Of a stretch of DNA of 33,116 nucleotides, positions 17,144 through 25,142 are shown piece after piece. The DNA is from Methanobrevibacter sp. (lineage in GTDB: Archaea; Methanobacteriota; Methanobacteria; Methanobacteriales; Methanobacteriaceae): assembly GCF_015062985.1 (NCBI RefSeq), contig NZ_SUTI01000018.1:1-33116 (forward strand). The letters run 5' to 3'. The translations under genes were made by a program, and so were the position numbers. The notes under the pieces were generated by a model. That model ran no database searches, was not told the origin of the DNA, and was given only the letters and a program-made list of their open reading frames with translations. Every line of letters starts with the position of its first letter. The stretch's first letter is position 1.

Positions 17144-17914
17144 ATGAAGAAATTTACAATCATTGACTATTTAATAATATTATTAGTAATATGCGCTGTA
17201 ATCTTTGCATTTATACATATTACAAGCGACGATTCATCAAATATTCAAAAAACCGCATTTGATGCATCTACAATCAGTAAAATTCCTGATACTTATTCTA
17301 ATTACTATAAAGATGGATATATTGTAAACACCACCATAAAAGGTTTTAATTCAAGCACAAATGAAGAAATGACAATTAATGGAACTGTGATCTGGATTGG
17401 AAACCATGGAGGAACCAATGTCCAAGTATTATTCGAATCAAACAACACTACTTATTTGGCCGGATTATACAAAAGCGTTCCAAATGCCGACATTTACATT
17501 GATACCATTTCTCTTGAAGTTGACGGAAGCAAATATGACAATTTAGTTGAATTTAAAGTTAAACCTCAAAATATCACTTCACTGAATGACTTGACAAAAA
17601 ATTTAACTGACACCGATTTCGAAATATCAACAACAGTATCCCTGGACTCAGTTGATGCGATAAAAATCCAGGACATTAAAAATCAAATAAATTCCCAGGA
17701 TAAAAGATTTGCAATTCACACCTCTGGTGCTGATTTAGACAATCAGATAATCCTTGAAAAGGCAAACATGAAAAATATTAATGACGGAAACACCGCTTTA
17801 GGAAATATTAATGCTTTGACTGATGAAATTACAATAAGAGTTTACAACTGCAGTGACAGCCAGATTGAAAATATCAAAAATAATTATGATGTCATTAATA
17901 TCAGAAAAGTTTAA
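17144..17914 (+). CDS. DUF4330-like membrane-anchored extracellular protein
   Basis: This 256-residue protein starts with MKKFTIIDYLIILLVICAVIF, a single N-terminal membrane anchor of the kind seen in DUF4330 proteins, followed by a soluble domain rich in beta strands. At least eight N-x-S/T sequons (for example NTT, NGT, NNT, NIT, NLT) suggest it faces outside and is glycosylated. It is 12 bases ahead of the polymerase gene, which suggests a joint role in surface polysaccharide assembly. Family membership is tentative and the function is unknown. Confidence 0.6.
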   Translation: MKKFTIIDYLIILLVICAVIFAFIHITSDDSSNIQKTAFDASTISKIPDTYSNYYKDGYIVNTTIKGFNSSTNEEMTINGTVIWIGNHGGTNVQVLFESNNTTYLAGLYKSVPNADIYIDTISLEVDGSKYDNLVEFKVKPQNITSLNDLTKNLTDTDFEISTTVSLDSVDAIKIQDIKNQINSQDKRFAIHTSGADLDNQIILEKANMKNINDGNTALGNINALTDEITIRVYNCSDSQIENIKNNYDVINIRKV

Positions 17915-17926
17915 GTTGTGTAATAT

Positions 17927-19207
17927 ATGAGTATGATTTATTCCACATTAACCTCAATAATCAACAGAATAAGCGATGAATTTCATAATTCATTTTTATT
18001 CACTACAATTTTTTCCATCATATCCTTTATTGAAGAGCAATGGGTCAATAGCTATTTCAAAAGATTCTATCCTCCCGAAGACTTTTTGAATTTTTTGAAT
18101 AGGAATAACATACTGAAAAATCATATATTCAATCCGTTGCTGGTACTTTTCTTATTTGCATTTTTTTTAATTTTATCAATGAATAAACCTTCCACAAGTT
18201 TGGTCTTCACTCTCATCATCGGATTCATTTGCTTTTTTATAGGATCAACAGTACTTCCGAAATATTTTTTCAATGAAAATACTGAAAATATTATTCGATT
18301 TGAAAGAAAAGACATTTATTCTATTGGATTCTGTTTAATATTGGTCAGTATAGTATTTTTTGGATTGAGCATTGTTTCTGTTGGAGGAATTCCTCTTTTA
18401 AAACCATCAATCAGATATCTGTTGAAACCCGCCTTTACAATGCCCGTATTTCTAATCATACCCGGAACATGTCTAGTAGCGGCAGCATATCTAAAAGATT
18501 TTCAAGACAAAAAAATCACACGTTCACAGGCAAGGTTCAGATTCATATTTTTGCTAATAATAGACACTGCATTATTATTGCTTTTAGGTTATAGGACACC
18601 ACTACTTGCAGCATTTCTCATTATAATTATAATAGGTTTCTATGGAAATATCGTTTCTCTTTGGGAAGTTGTGATTGGTGGATTAGTTGGTATAGGTGCA
18701 ATAATAGGAATTGGTTATTTTAGGTCAGTAAGTGAAATGACAATAACATCCTCAACAAATCCGTTTTACACTTTACAATCAAGAGCTGATTTCACTTTGC
18801 ACGTTTTGAATCTGCTTGATTTTATTGGAGGCAATTTCGGATTAACGCATGGAAAACTATTGGCAAGCTCAATACCGGGAAGTGCACTGGGCCCTAGAAT
18901 GATGGTTGGAAAATTGATTGCATGGAGAACAGAAGTTACAGTCACACCAACATTGATTGGTCAGATGGTAGTCGATTTCGGAAAGGTAGGTGTGGCAGTG
19001 GAAATGTGCCTTTTAGGATTCATTTTGGGAATCGGATTTAAAATATTGCAAAAAACCAAAGATTATTTTTATATAGCAATTTACAGTTTAATCTTGACAT
19101 ACTCAATTTTAGGAATAGAAACAGGAATTCTAGATATACAGGTTTTATTATACTTCATAATAGCAGCAGCCATCTACTTTTTAAATATAGCTAGAACCCA
19201 AAATTAG
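17927..19207 (+). CDS. Oligosaccharide repeat unit polymerase (Wzy-like)
   Basis: This 426-residue polytopic membrane protein has roughly ten to twelve membrane segments and a long extracellular loop (about residues 265-345) containing RSVSEMT, GKLLASSIPGSALGPRMM and TVTPTLIGQMVVDFG. This is the arrangement of the archaeal oligosaccharide-repeat polymerase family, related to Wzy. It would join lipid-linked repeat units into a surface polymer. The donor glycan and ligase are not in the window. It starts at ATG 17927, with ATG 17933 also possible. Confidence 0.75.
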   Translation: MSMIYSTLTSIINRISDEFHNSFLFTTIFSIISFIEEQWVNSYFKRFYPPEDFLNFLNRNNILKNHIFNPLLVLFLFAFFLILSMNKPSTSLVFTLIIGFICFFIGSTVLPKYFFNENTENIIRFERKDIYSIGFCLILVSIVFFGLSIVSVGGIPLLKPSIRYLLKPAFTMPVFLIIPGTCLVAAAYLKDFQDKKITRSQARFRFIFLLIIDTALLLLLGYRTPLLAAFLIIIIIGFYGNIVSLWEVVIGGLVGIGAIIGIGYFRSVSEMTITSSTNPFYTLQSRADFTLHVLNLLDFIGGNFGLTHGKLLASSIPGSALGPRMMVGKLIAWRTEVTVTPTLIGQMVVDFGKVGVAVEMCLLGFILGIGFKILQKTKDYFYIAIYSLILTYSILGIETGILDIQVLLYFIIAAAIYFLNIARTQN

Positions 19208-19389
19208 ACTATTTTTTCAATGCAAAGTATTACAAAACTTAAAAAATAATACTAATTTGTATTACTTTAATAAGATTTATATAATCAAATATGTGTAAAA
19301 TATTAAATGTCAAGCAATAAACGGATTTAACAAAAGTAAAACTTAATAAAAATCCCAATTAACTTGATATTACTGAAAAGAATAAAAAA

Positions 19390-19440
19390 TAATACTTTTT
19401 AGTAATACTTATTTATAAATTAAATTAAAAAAAGTATTAC
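19390..19440 (+). promoter_or_regulatory. Promoter with inverted-repeat operator upstream of cbiM
   Basis: GTAATACTT (19402-19410) and AAGTATTAC (19432-19440) are exact reverse complements separated by 21 bases. Between them lies a TATA-like TTTATAAAT (19412-19420), so the arms flank the promoter core and the expected start site. Further TAATAC/GTATTAC half-sites occur at 19390, 19227 and 19247-19265, the last as TAATAC-N6-GTATTA. Widely spaced inverted half-sites recall NikR operators, so a nickel or cobalt-responsive repressor is plausible. No regulator gene lies nearby. Confidence 0.5.
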
Positions 19441-19462
19441 TTATTAAATGGAGGAATGAAAA

Positions 19463-20095
19463 TTGCACATACCTGATGGATTCATACCTATTTCACAATG
19501 TCTAATATACTATGTAATTCTAATTGTTGCATTGTACTTCTCTGTGAAATGGGCAAGATCTAACCTAGATGAAAAACGTATACCTCTTTTAGCAGTCCTC
19601 GCAGCAGGTATCTTCGCAATCATGTCCATGAACATGCCAATTCCATTCGGTACAAGTGGACACATGGTTGGAGGAGCACTCGTAGCTATAGTATTTTTAG
19701 CTCCAGAAGCTGCTGTTTTAGTATTTACTGTTGTATTGCTTATCCAAGCATTAATCTTCGGTGATGGAGGAATTACTGCTTTAGGAGCAAATGTATTGAA
19801 TATGGCAATCGTTGGAGGATTTGTCGGATTATACACCTTTAAATTTTTACAAGGCACAATCGGAAAATATCCTGCTGCTGGAGTTGCAGCATGGTTAGCA
19901 ACCGTAATTGCAGCATTAGCATGTGCTATCGAAATGGGTATTGCTGGAACCTTCCCAATGAATATCGGTATACCATCAATGGTCTTATACCACTTCTTTA
20001 TTGGAATAATCGAAGCAGTATTAACTGTAATCGTACTTGTAGCCCTAGACAAATTCAGACCAGACTTACTCGCATGGAATAATGGAGATGCATAA
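19463..20095 (+). CDS. cbiM: ECF transporter substrate-binding membrane protein for Co/Ni
   Basis: This 210-residue protein begins MHIPDG. In CbiM/NikM the N-terminal amine and His2 bind the metal, so the start must be exactly here. The start codon is TTG at 19463, with GGAGGA at 19450-19455. A second signature is the MNMPIPFGTSGHMVGG segment with its conserved His. Seven membrane segments are expected. It captures cobalt or nickel for corrinoid, F430 and hydrogenase synthesis; the two metals cannot be told apart from sequence here. The gene is followed after one base by its small partner. Confidence 0.9.
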   Translation: MHIPDGFIPISQCLIYYVILIVALYFSVKWARSNLDEKRIPLLAVLAAGIFAIMSMNMPIPFGTSGHMVGGALVAIVFLAPEAAVLVFTVVLLIQALIFGDGGITALGANVLNMAIVGGFVGLYTFKFLQGTIGKYPAAGVAAWLATVIAALACAIEMGIAGTFPMNIGIPSMVLYHFFIGIIEAVLTVIVLVALDKFRPDLLAWNNGDA

Positions 20096-20096
20096 T

Positions 20097-20399
20097 ATGG
20101 ATAAAAAAGATACTTATTTAATTGTTGTTGCAGTGGTCATTTGTATTGTAATTTGCTGTCTTTCACCATATATTGCATCTGGTGACCCGGACGGTCTTGA
20201 AAAATCAGCAGAAGACTCAGGACTTGCAGAAGATTTTGCAGTTGAAGAAATAAAAGGCATACCCGATGCAATATTCCCAGATTATGCATTTGCAAATGAT
20301 CCTGAAAACCAAGTATTACAGATTGTAGCACTGATAATAGGTGCAATTGTAACCTTAGGATTAGGATATGCAGTTGCTGAGATTGTCAGAAGCAGATAG
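20097..20399 (+). CDS. PDGLE-domain small membrane component of the Co/Ni ECF transporter
   Basis: This 100-residue protein has two membrane segments flanking an extracellular loop that begins SGDPDGLEKSAEDSG, the PDGLE motif of NikN-type components. NikN-like subunits are needed with NikM for metal uptake. ATG at 20082 is in frame but would overlap cbiM. GGAG at 20084-20087 is placed for ATG 20097, which is chosen. A strong terminator begins at its stop codon. Confidence 0.85.
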   Translation: MDKKDTYLIVVAVVICIVICCLSPYIASGDPDGLEKSAEDSGLAEDFAVEEIKGIPDAIFPDYAFANDPENQVLQIVALIIGAIVTLGLGYAVAEIVRSR

Positions 20400-20435
20400 A
20401 AATTAAATTTTTTAATTTCTATTTTTCTTTTTTTT
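20396..20435 (+). terminator. Strong terminator inside the Co/Ni transporter cluster
   Basis: Arms 20396-20407 (ATAGAAATTAAA) and 20411-20422 (TTTAATTTCTAT) form a perfect 12-bp stem with a TTT loop, followed by TTTTCTTTTTTTT. The stop codon of the PDGLE gene lies in the left arm. It separates the metal-binding pair from the energising pair. Confidence 0.75.
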
Positions 20436-20516
20436 AAAAGTAATTGAAATTTTATAAAAACAACATAAGCAAATAATAATATATTACTAATTTTTAATAT
20501 AAAGATAGTGAGTTAT

Positions 20517-21347
20517 ATGGTAGACATAACGCAAATAATAAGATTTGATGATTTGGCTTCAATGGATAGTCCCATACATAACCTGGAAGGGAGGATAAAA
20601 TTAATATCCACCATATTCATAATCCTTGTTTGTGTTATCTCAAAGGAGCTGTTTATACCAATAATATTAGAAATAATGCTATTGATAATTTTAAAGATGG
20701 CTAAGTTATCATATGCTGATTCATTCAAACGTTTATTGATGTTATTGCCATTTGGTGGGGCAGTTATCATATTTCAACCGTTCATTCAACCGGGAAATGT
20801 GATTTGGAACTATTCCGGGTTAACAGTTACTGATGTTGGATTGAATTGGGCAATCTTACTATTCATACGTATGATTGTTTGTTTAACAGCAATCATCATA
20901 TATTCCTCAACAACACCGCTACAAGAAATGGCGAGCTCCTTTAGAAAATTAAAGATGCCGAGAGATTTGGCAATGATTTTATCAATTATGGTCAGATTCT
21001 TATTTTTATTTGTAGATGAACTTGCTGCAATAAGAAAATCTCAAAAATCAAGGAATTTCACAATCCATGGAAAGAATACTCCCTATAAATGGAGAGTTAA
21101 GCAAGTCGGTTATACAATAGGCATGATGTTTTTAAAGGCATATGAACAGGGAGAACGCGTCCACAAAAGTATGGTAAGTCGTGGATTTTCAGATGCTTCT
21201 GAAATGTTTAACGAAAAGAAATCTCCTGAAAGAAATGATTATATTTATTTATTTACAATCATTATTATTGTAATTGTTCTGGAAATCATATTATTCAAAT
21301 ATTCCGGACAATTAGGTTACTTCGGTCAAAATTTAGCAATCAATTAG
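20517..21347 (+). CDS. cbiQ: ECF transporter transmembrane (T) component
   Basis: This 276-residue protein is a CbiQ-type EcfT. It has an N-terminal soluble stretch, several membrane segments, and the coupling helix signatures: AAIRKSQKSRNF and a later KSMVSRGFS, the A-R-G-type motifs that contact the ATPase. It starts at ATG 20517; GTG 20508 is in frame nine bases earlier and is more likely part of the ribosome binding site (GTGAG). A promoter in the AT-rich 20440-20505 stretch is needed because of the upstream terminator. Confidence 0.88.
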   Translation: MVDITQIIRFDDLASMDSPIHNLEGRIKLISTIFIILVCVISKELFIPIILEIMLLIILKMAKLSYADSFKRLLMLLPFGGAVIIFQPFIQPGNVIWNYSGLTVTDVGLNWAILLFIRMIVCLTAIIIYSSTTPLQEMASSFRKLKMPRDLAMILSIMVRFLFLFVDELAAIRKSQKSRNFTIHGKNTPYKWRVKQVGYTIGMMFLKAYEQGERVHKSMVSRGFSDASEMFNEKKSPERNDYIYLFTIIIIVIVLEIILFKYSGQLGYFGQNLAIN

Positions 21348-21356
21348 GTGGCAGAA

Positions 21357-22196
21357 ATGGAACATATACATTTAGAGACAAAAAACTTAACTTTCACATA
21401 TCCGGATGGAACTGAAGCTTTGAAAAATGTGAATATTAAAATTAAAAAAGGGGAAAAAATTGCAATCATGGGACCTAACGGTGCCGGAAAATCCACATTA
21501 TTTTCACATTTTAACGGTTTAACAGAACCTACTTCCGGTCACGTTGAAATAGATGGTGAAAAAATCATTTTTGAGCGTGATGAATTACTAAAAGTAAGAC
21601 AGAAAGTTGGAATCGTATTTCAAGACCCTAATGATCAGTTGTTTGCCCCTACAGTTAAAGAGGATGTTGCATTCGGACCTATGAATCTCGGCCTAGATTA
21701 TAATGAGGTAGAAAAAAGGATTACCGAATCATTGGAAATGGTCGGTATGGCCGGGTTTGAAGATAAGACCCCTCATCACCTGAGCGGAGGCCAGCAAAAA
21801 AGGGTGGCCATTGCGGGAATTATTGCAATGAGACCTGAAATTATGATACTTGATGAACCTACTGCAGGTCTTGATCCTGAAGGTGTCGACAAAGTATTAA
21901 ACATCCTGAATAATCTTAACAAAGAAGGAATGAGCATAGTGATTTCATCACATGATATTGAAATGGTAAATCATTTTGCCGATAAGATATTTGTTCTGTA
22001 TGATGGTGAAATTATAGCCGAAGGCGATAAGCACCAAATATTTTCAGATAAACTATTATTGAAAAAAGCTCATCTAAAAGCACCGGTAACAACAGAAATA
22101 TTATATAAATTAAAAGAAAATGGATTAAATGTCGATACTGAAAAAATTAGCATTGATGAAACCGTTGAAGAAATATTGAATGCGAAAAAAAGTTAG
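21357..22196 (+). CDS. cbiO: ECF transporter ATPase for Co/Ni
   Basis: This 279-residue ABC ATPase has Walker A GPNGAGKS, a Q-loop (VFQDPNDQLF), the signature LSGGQQKR, Walker B IMILDEPTAGLD and the H-loop SSHD. It energises cobalt/nickel uptake with CbiQ. GTG 21348 is in frame but belongs to GGTG six bases before ATG 21357. Its TAG shares bases with the TAA of the convergent zinc-ribbon gene (22193-22196). Confidence 0.9.
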   Translation: MEHIHLETKNLTFTYPDGTEALKNVNIKIKKGEKIAIMGPNGAGKSTLFSHFNGLTEPTSGHVEIDGEKIIFERDELLKVRQKVGIVFQDPNDQLFAPTVKEDVAFGPMNLGLDYNEVEKRITESLEMVGMAGFEDKTPHHLSGGQQKRVAIAGIIAMRPEIMILDEPTAGLDPEGVDKVLNILNNLNKEGMSIVISSHDIEMVNHFADKIFVLYDGEIIAEGDKHQIFSDKLLLKKAHLKAPVTTEILYKLKENGLNVDTEKISIDETVEEILNAKKS

Positions 22197-22390
22197 TTTG
22201 TCGAACTTTTTTTCTTAAGTTTATCTTTAAGTTTTTTAATGAATTCGAATTCCTGATCTAATTCCGGAGAGTTTGCAAAACCGCAGTTAGGGCAGTGAAT
22301 GCTGTTGCATCCATGTTTACCGCAACTGGAACATCCTCTGTTTTCTAATTGACTTTCATCAAATTCAAAACCGCACATTCTACATTTCAT
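22193..22390 (-). CDS. Small zinc-ribbon protein
   Basis: This 65-residue protein has CRMC, CSSC and CPNC pairs plus two more cysteines (C and H near GKHGCNSIHC), enough for two zinc sites. It ends in a Lys-rich helix (KKLKDKLKKK). GGTG is placed before ATG 22390. It follows feoA on the same strand but beyond a terminator. Function unknown. Confidence 0.7.
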   Translation of the reverse strand: MKCRMCGFEFDESQLENRGCSSCGKHGCNSIHCPNCGFANSPELDQEFEFIKKLKDKLKKKSSTN

Positions 22391-22419
22391 GATATAACAC
22401 CGTTAATAAAAATAGTTTA

Positions 22420-22459
22420 AAAAAAATAAATGAAAAGATTGAAGTTATTTCACTTCAAT
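22420..22459 (-). terminator. feoA terminator overlapping the stop codon
   Basis: Arms ATTGAAGT (22438-22445) and ACTTCAAT (22452-22459) form a perfect 8-bp stem over the last codons of feoA. On the minus strand a T-rich tract follows (22420-22430). Confidence 0.6.
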
Positions 22460-22672
22460 GTTTTCAGCTTCTTCTTTACGAAGACAAACATCATATCCTT
22501 TTACAGACATTTCAATAGGATCCCCCAAAGTAGCAACCTTTTTAACAGTAATTTTTGCTCCTTTAACAAAACCCATACCCAATAAATGTCTTCTTAAATC
22601 AATATCACCAGTGTCATGATATTTCACCAGTGTTACTGTTTCACCCGGTTTTGTATCTTTCAATGTTTTCAT
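22445..22672 (-). CDS. feoA: Ferrous iron transport protein A
   Basis: This 75-residue protein has an SH3-like FeoA fold with the family pattern GETVTLVKY, RRHLLGMGFVKGAKITV and GYDVCLRKEEAENI. FeoA supports FeoB-mediated Fe(II) uptake. AGGGGAT precedes the ATG. The gene has its own promoter region with palindromic boxes at 22691-22707 and 22748-22763, although feoB is upstream on the same strand. Order feoB then feoA is less common than feoA-feoB. Confidence 0.9.
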   Translation of the reverse strand: MKTLKDTKPGETVTLVKYHDTGDIDLRRHLLGMGFVKGAKITVKKVATLGDPIEMSVKGYDVCLRKEEAENIEVK

Positions 22673-22690
22673 AATATCCCCTGTAATATT

Positions 22691-22707
22691 TTTTAGGCAT
22701 ACTAAAA
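22691..22707 (-). promoter_or_regulatory. DtxR/IdeR-like box over the feoA start region
   Basis: TTTTAG-GCATA-CTAAAA is an inverted repeat lying between a TATA-like TTTAAATA (near 22741-22748) and the feoA start, close to the expected transcription start. It resembles the TTTAGG-N4-CCTAAA palindromes at feoB and at 32145-32479, and fits repression by an iron-bound DtxR-family protein. Confidence 0.55.
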
Positions 22708-22747
22708 ATCCGTTAATATTTATTATGTCTTATCAGATATTTAAATA

Positions 22748-22763
22748 TTTAGTTATAACTAAA
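22748..22763. promoter_or_regulatory. Second palindrome upstream of feoA
   Basis: TTTAGTTATAACTAAA is a perfect 16-base palindrome with the same TTTAG...CTAAA ends and spacing as the other iron boxes, but lacks the second G/C of the core. It lies at the upstream edge of the TATA-like element of feoA. Confidence 0.45.
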
Positions 22764-22790
22764 AATTAAAAAATGAAAATTAGTGAAAAA

Positions 22791-22847
22791 CTAATCTTCA
22801 TCCTTTTTTGGAATTTTTACACCTTTGATTCCGCTTTTACTGCGCAT
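22791..22847 (-). CDS. Possible 18-residue peptide downstream of feoB
   Basis: MRSKSGIKGVKIPKKDED starts 8 bases after the feoB stop codon, and GGTGAT placed across that junction is an excellent ribosome binding site five bases before its ATG. The peptide is basic with an acidic end and matches no family I know. It could be a real microprotein of the Feo system, or the site could be fortuitous. It lies in the same transcript as feoB. Confidence 0.4.
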   Translation of the reverse strand: MRSKSGIKGVKIPKKDED

Positions 22848-22855
22848 TTAATCAC

Positions 22856-24874
22856 CTATCCAAATCCTGCTAATCCACCAATTTGGAAAATCAGGAATGA
22901 AACAATATATGCAGTTACTAAAGTGATACCACACATTATTAATGCCCATCTGTAACTGTTGGTTTCCTGTTTGATTGCACCGATAGCTGCGAAACATGGA
23001 GTATAAAGCAATGTAAATGCCATGAAGGAAAATGCTGATAATGGTGAAAATGTATCATGCACTAAATTAGTAATTCCTTCTTCATCATCTTCTTCCATTC
23101 CTGCTAAAGTACCGAATGTTGCAACTACAACTTCTTTAGCTGCTAATCCTGCAATAATAGCTACAGCAGCTTGCCAGGTACCAAATCCTAATGGAGCGAA
23201 TATTGGGGCGATTACAGTACCGATCATACCTAAAAGACTCATTTGAGGATCTGATCCTCCCCATGGGAAGATATTTTGTAAAATCCATAAAACAACTGAA
23301 CAAGCAAGAATGATAGTACCAGCTTTTCTTAAGAATCCTTTTACTTTTTCCCAAGTGTGTAATAATACTCCTTTTAGGGATGGGATTTTATAAGTCGGCA
23401 ATTCCATTACAAATGGAGTGGACAATCCTTTAAACATGGTTCTTTTAAGAATTGCCGCAACAATAAGTGCGACTACAATACCCAATACATAAATTAAAAG
23501 TAACATCAATCCTTGATTTTCAGCGAAAAATGCTGCTATAAATATACCATAAATCGGCAATCTTGCTGTACAGGACATGAATGGAACAAGCATCATTGCA
23601 AGCATACGGTCCCCTTCATTTTCCATGGTTCTTGTTGCCATGATAGCTGGCACACCACAACCAAATCCTAAAATCATTGGAATAAATGCTTTACCGTGAA
23701 GTCCTACAACTTTGTGCATAACTATGTCCAAAGTAAATGCAGCTCTCGCCAAGTAACCGCAGTCTTCCAAAATACTTAAGAATAGGAACATTAGAATAAT
23801 AATTGGCAAGAATGTGAGAACTCCACCTACTCCTCCGATGATACCATCACAGATTAATGAAGAGAGCAATCCTTCACCAAGGAAAGAACCAACCCATGCA
23901 CCTAAATTAACAAACGCTTCATCAATCATATCTTGGAAAGGAGCTCCAATAGTGAATGTTAATTGGAACATTGCATACATAATTATAAGGAATATGAATG
24001 GTGCTAAGAGTCTATTAGTTACTATTTTATCAATTTTATCGGTAGTAGTTTCTTTTTCAACAGCAGGTTTTTTAACAGCTTCAGCCATTAAACCATCAAT
24101 ATATGCATATCTTGCATTAGCAATAACTTCTTCAGGACCTTCATTGTAAACATCCCGAAGATGTGTGCTCACCTTATCAACTTCAGCAAATATCTGAGAG
24201 CTTTTAGAAGATCCTTGAACTTTTTCTATAACTATAGTGTCTTTTTCTAATAATTTAATTGCGGTCCAAATTGAAGGAACATCTAAAAGATTGTTATCTT
24301 GCTCAATTACCTTTTCTAAATCCATTAAATGACCTTTAATATCATTACTATAAGATAATTTTTCACTTGTGTCAATCGGTTTTGCAGCCTGCTTTTCAAC
24401 TGTCTTTAATAATTCCTCGAATCCGTCACCAGTTTTAGCATTGATTTCAATAACTGGAAATCCTAAAAGTTCACTCATCAAATCAATATCAATGAAGTGT
24501 TCTCTTTTTTTTGCAAAATCGTTCATGTTAAGCGCCAATACTAAATTAGCGCCCAATTCCATCATTTGAACTGTTAAATATAAATTACGTTCCAAATTAG
24601 CAGCATCAACTATGTTAATTATAACATCAGAGTCATCATCTACAATGAAATCCCTTGAAACGATTTCTTCCATAGAATGAGCACTTAATGCATAGTTACC
24701 CGGCAAATCAACAACATCATATTCATAGCTTCCATGATTGAAATGACCTTCTGCCCTTTCAACAGTTTTTCCAGGCCAATTTCCTACATGTTGGCGCATA
24801 CCGGTTAATCTATTAAAAACTGTAGTTTTACCCACATTTGGGTTTCCTGCTAATCCTACAATTAATTTTGTCAT
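22856..24874 (-). CDS. feoB: Ferrous iron transport protein B
   Basis: This 672-residue protein has an N-terminal G domain (GNPNVGKT near 10-17, DLPGNYAL, and NMND as G4), a helical linker, and a membrane domain from about residue 290. The membrane domain contains the paired Gate motifs with conserved Cys (GFGCGVPAI and PFMSCTARLPIYG). It is full length for archaeal FeoB. It imports Fe(II) across the cytoplasmic membrane. The upstream region holds a TATA-like TTTATATG near 24925-24932 and two palindromic boxes (24984-24997, 25034-25049). Confidence 0.93.
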   Translation of the reverse strand: MTKLIVGLAGNPNVGKTTVFNRLTGMRQHVGNWPGKTVERAEGHFNHGSYEYDVVDLPGNYALSAHSMEEIVSRDFIVDDDSDVIINIVDAANLERNLYLTVQMMELGANLVLALNMNDFAKKREHFIDIDLMSELLGFPVIEINAKTGDGFEELLKTVEKQAAKPIDTSEKLSYSNDIKGHLMDLEKVIEQDNNLLDVPSIWTAIKLLEKDTIVIEKVQGSSKSSQIFAEVDKVSTHLRDVYNEGPEEVIANARYAYIDGLMAEAVKKPAVEKETTTDKIDKIVTNRLLAPFIFLIIMYAMFQLTFTIGAPFQDMIDEAFVNLGAWVGSFLGEGLLSSLICDGIIGGVGGVLTFLPIIILMFLFLSILEDCGYLARAAFTLDIVMHKVVGLHGKAFIPMILGFGCGVPAIMATRTMENEGDRMLAMMLVPFMSCTARLPIYGIFIAAFFAENQGLMLLLIYVLGIVVALIVAAILKRTMFKGLSTPFVMELPTYKIPSLKGVLLHTWEKVKGFLRKAGTIILACSVVLWILQNIFPWGGSDPQMSLLGMIGTVIAPIFAPLGFGTWQAAVAIIAGLAAKEVVVATFGTLAGMEEDDEEGITNLVHDTFSPLSAFSFMAFTLLYTPCFAAIGAIKQETNSYRWALIMCGITLVTAYIVSFLIFQIGGLAGFG

Positions 24875-24983
24875 TAACCATTCTCCCGTTTATTTAACTT
24901 TATAGATAGTATGTTTAAAAACATATAAATCTACTTACTAAAAAAAATTTTTTAGTTTAAGTTTTTCCATCATCTTAAAAAAA

Positions 24984-24997
24984 TTAGGTTAACCTAA
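24984..24997. promoter_or_regulatory. DtxR/IdeR-like box upstream of feoB
   Basis: TTAGGTTAACCTAA is a perfect 14-base palindrome, matching the core of classical DtxR/IdeR operators and identical to the core of the box at 32464-32479. It lies about 50-70 bases upstream of the likely feoB TATA, so activation or a second promoter is possible as well as repression. Confidence 0.6.
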
Positions 24998-25033
24998 ACA
25001 TAATTATTATTTTATTTTTATCATATTTAAATA

Positions 25034-25049
25034 TTTAGGCATGCCAAAT
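25034..25049. promoter_or_regulatory. Second iron-box-like element upstream of feoB
   Basis: ATTTAGGCATGCCAAA has one intact TTTAGGC half-site and a GCC half-site that lacks a T. It is 37 bases further from feoB than the perfect box and overlaps a TATTTAAATA element. Confidence 0.45.
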
Positions 25050-25142
25050 ATTGAGAAAGATATTAAAAAATAGTGTAAATAAAATTAAATTTTTAATAAG
25101 AAATGGATGCTAATTTAACAATTTAACAGCTCATCACGACTT

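Noticed and set aside
19510..20052. 180-codon minus-strand frame opposite cbiM
   Set aside because: It is the antisense shadow of a well-recognised membrane protein gene and has no ribosome binding site.
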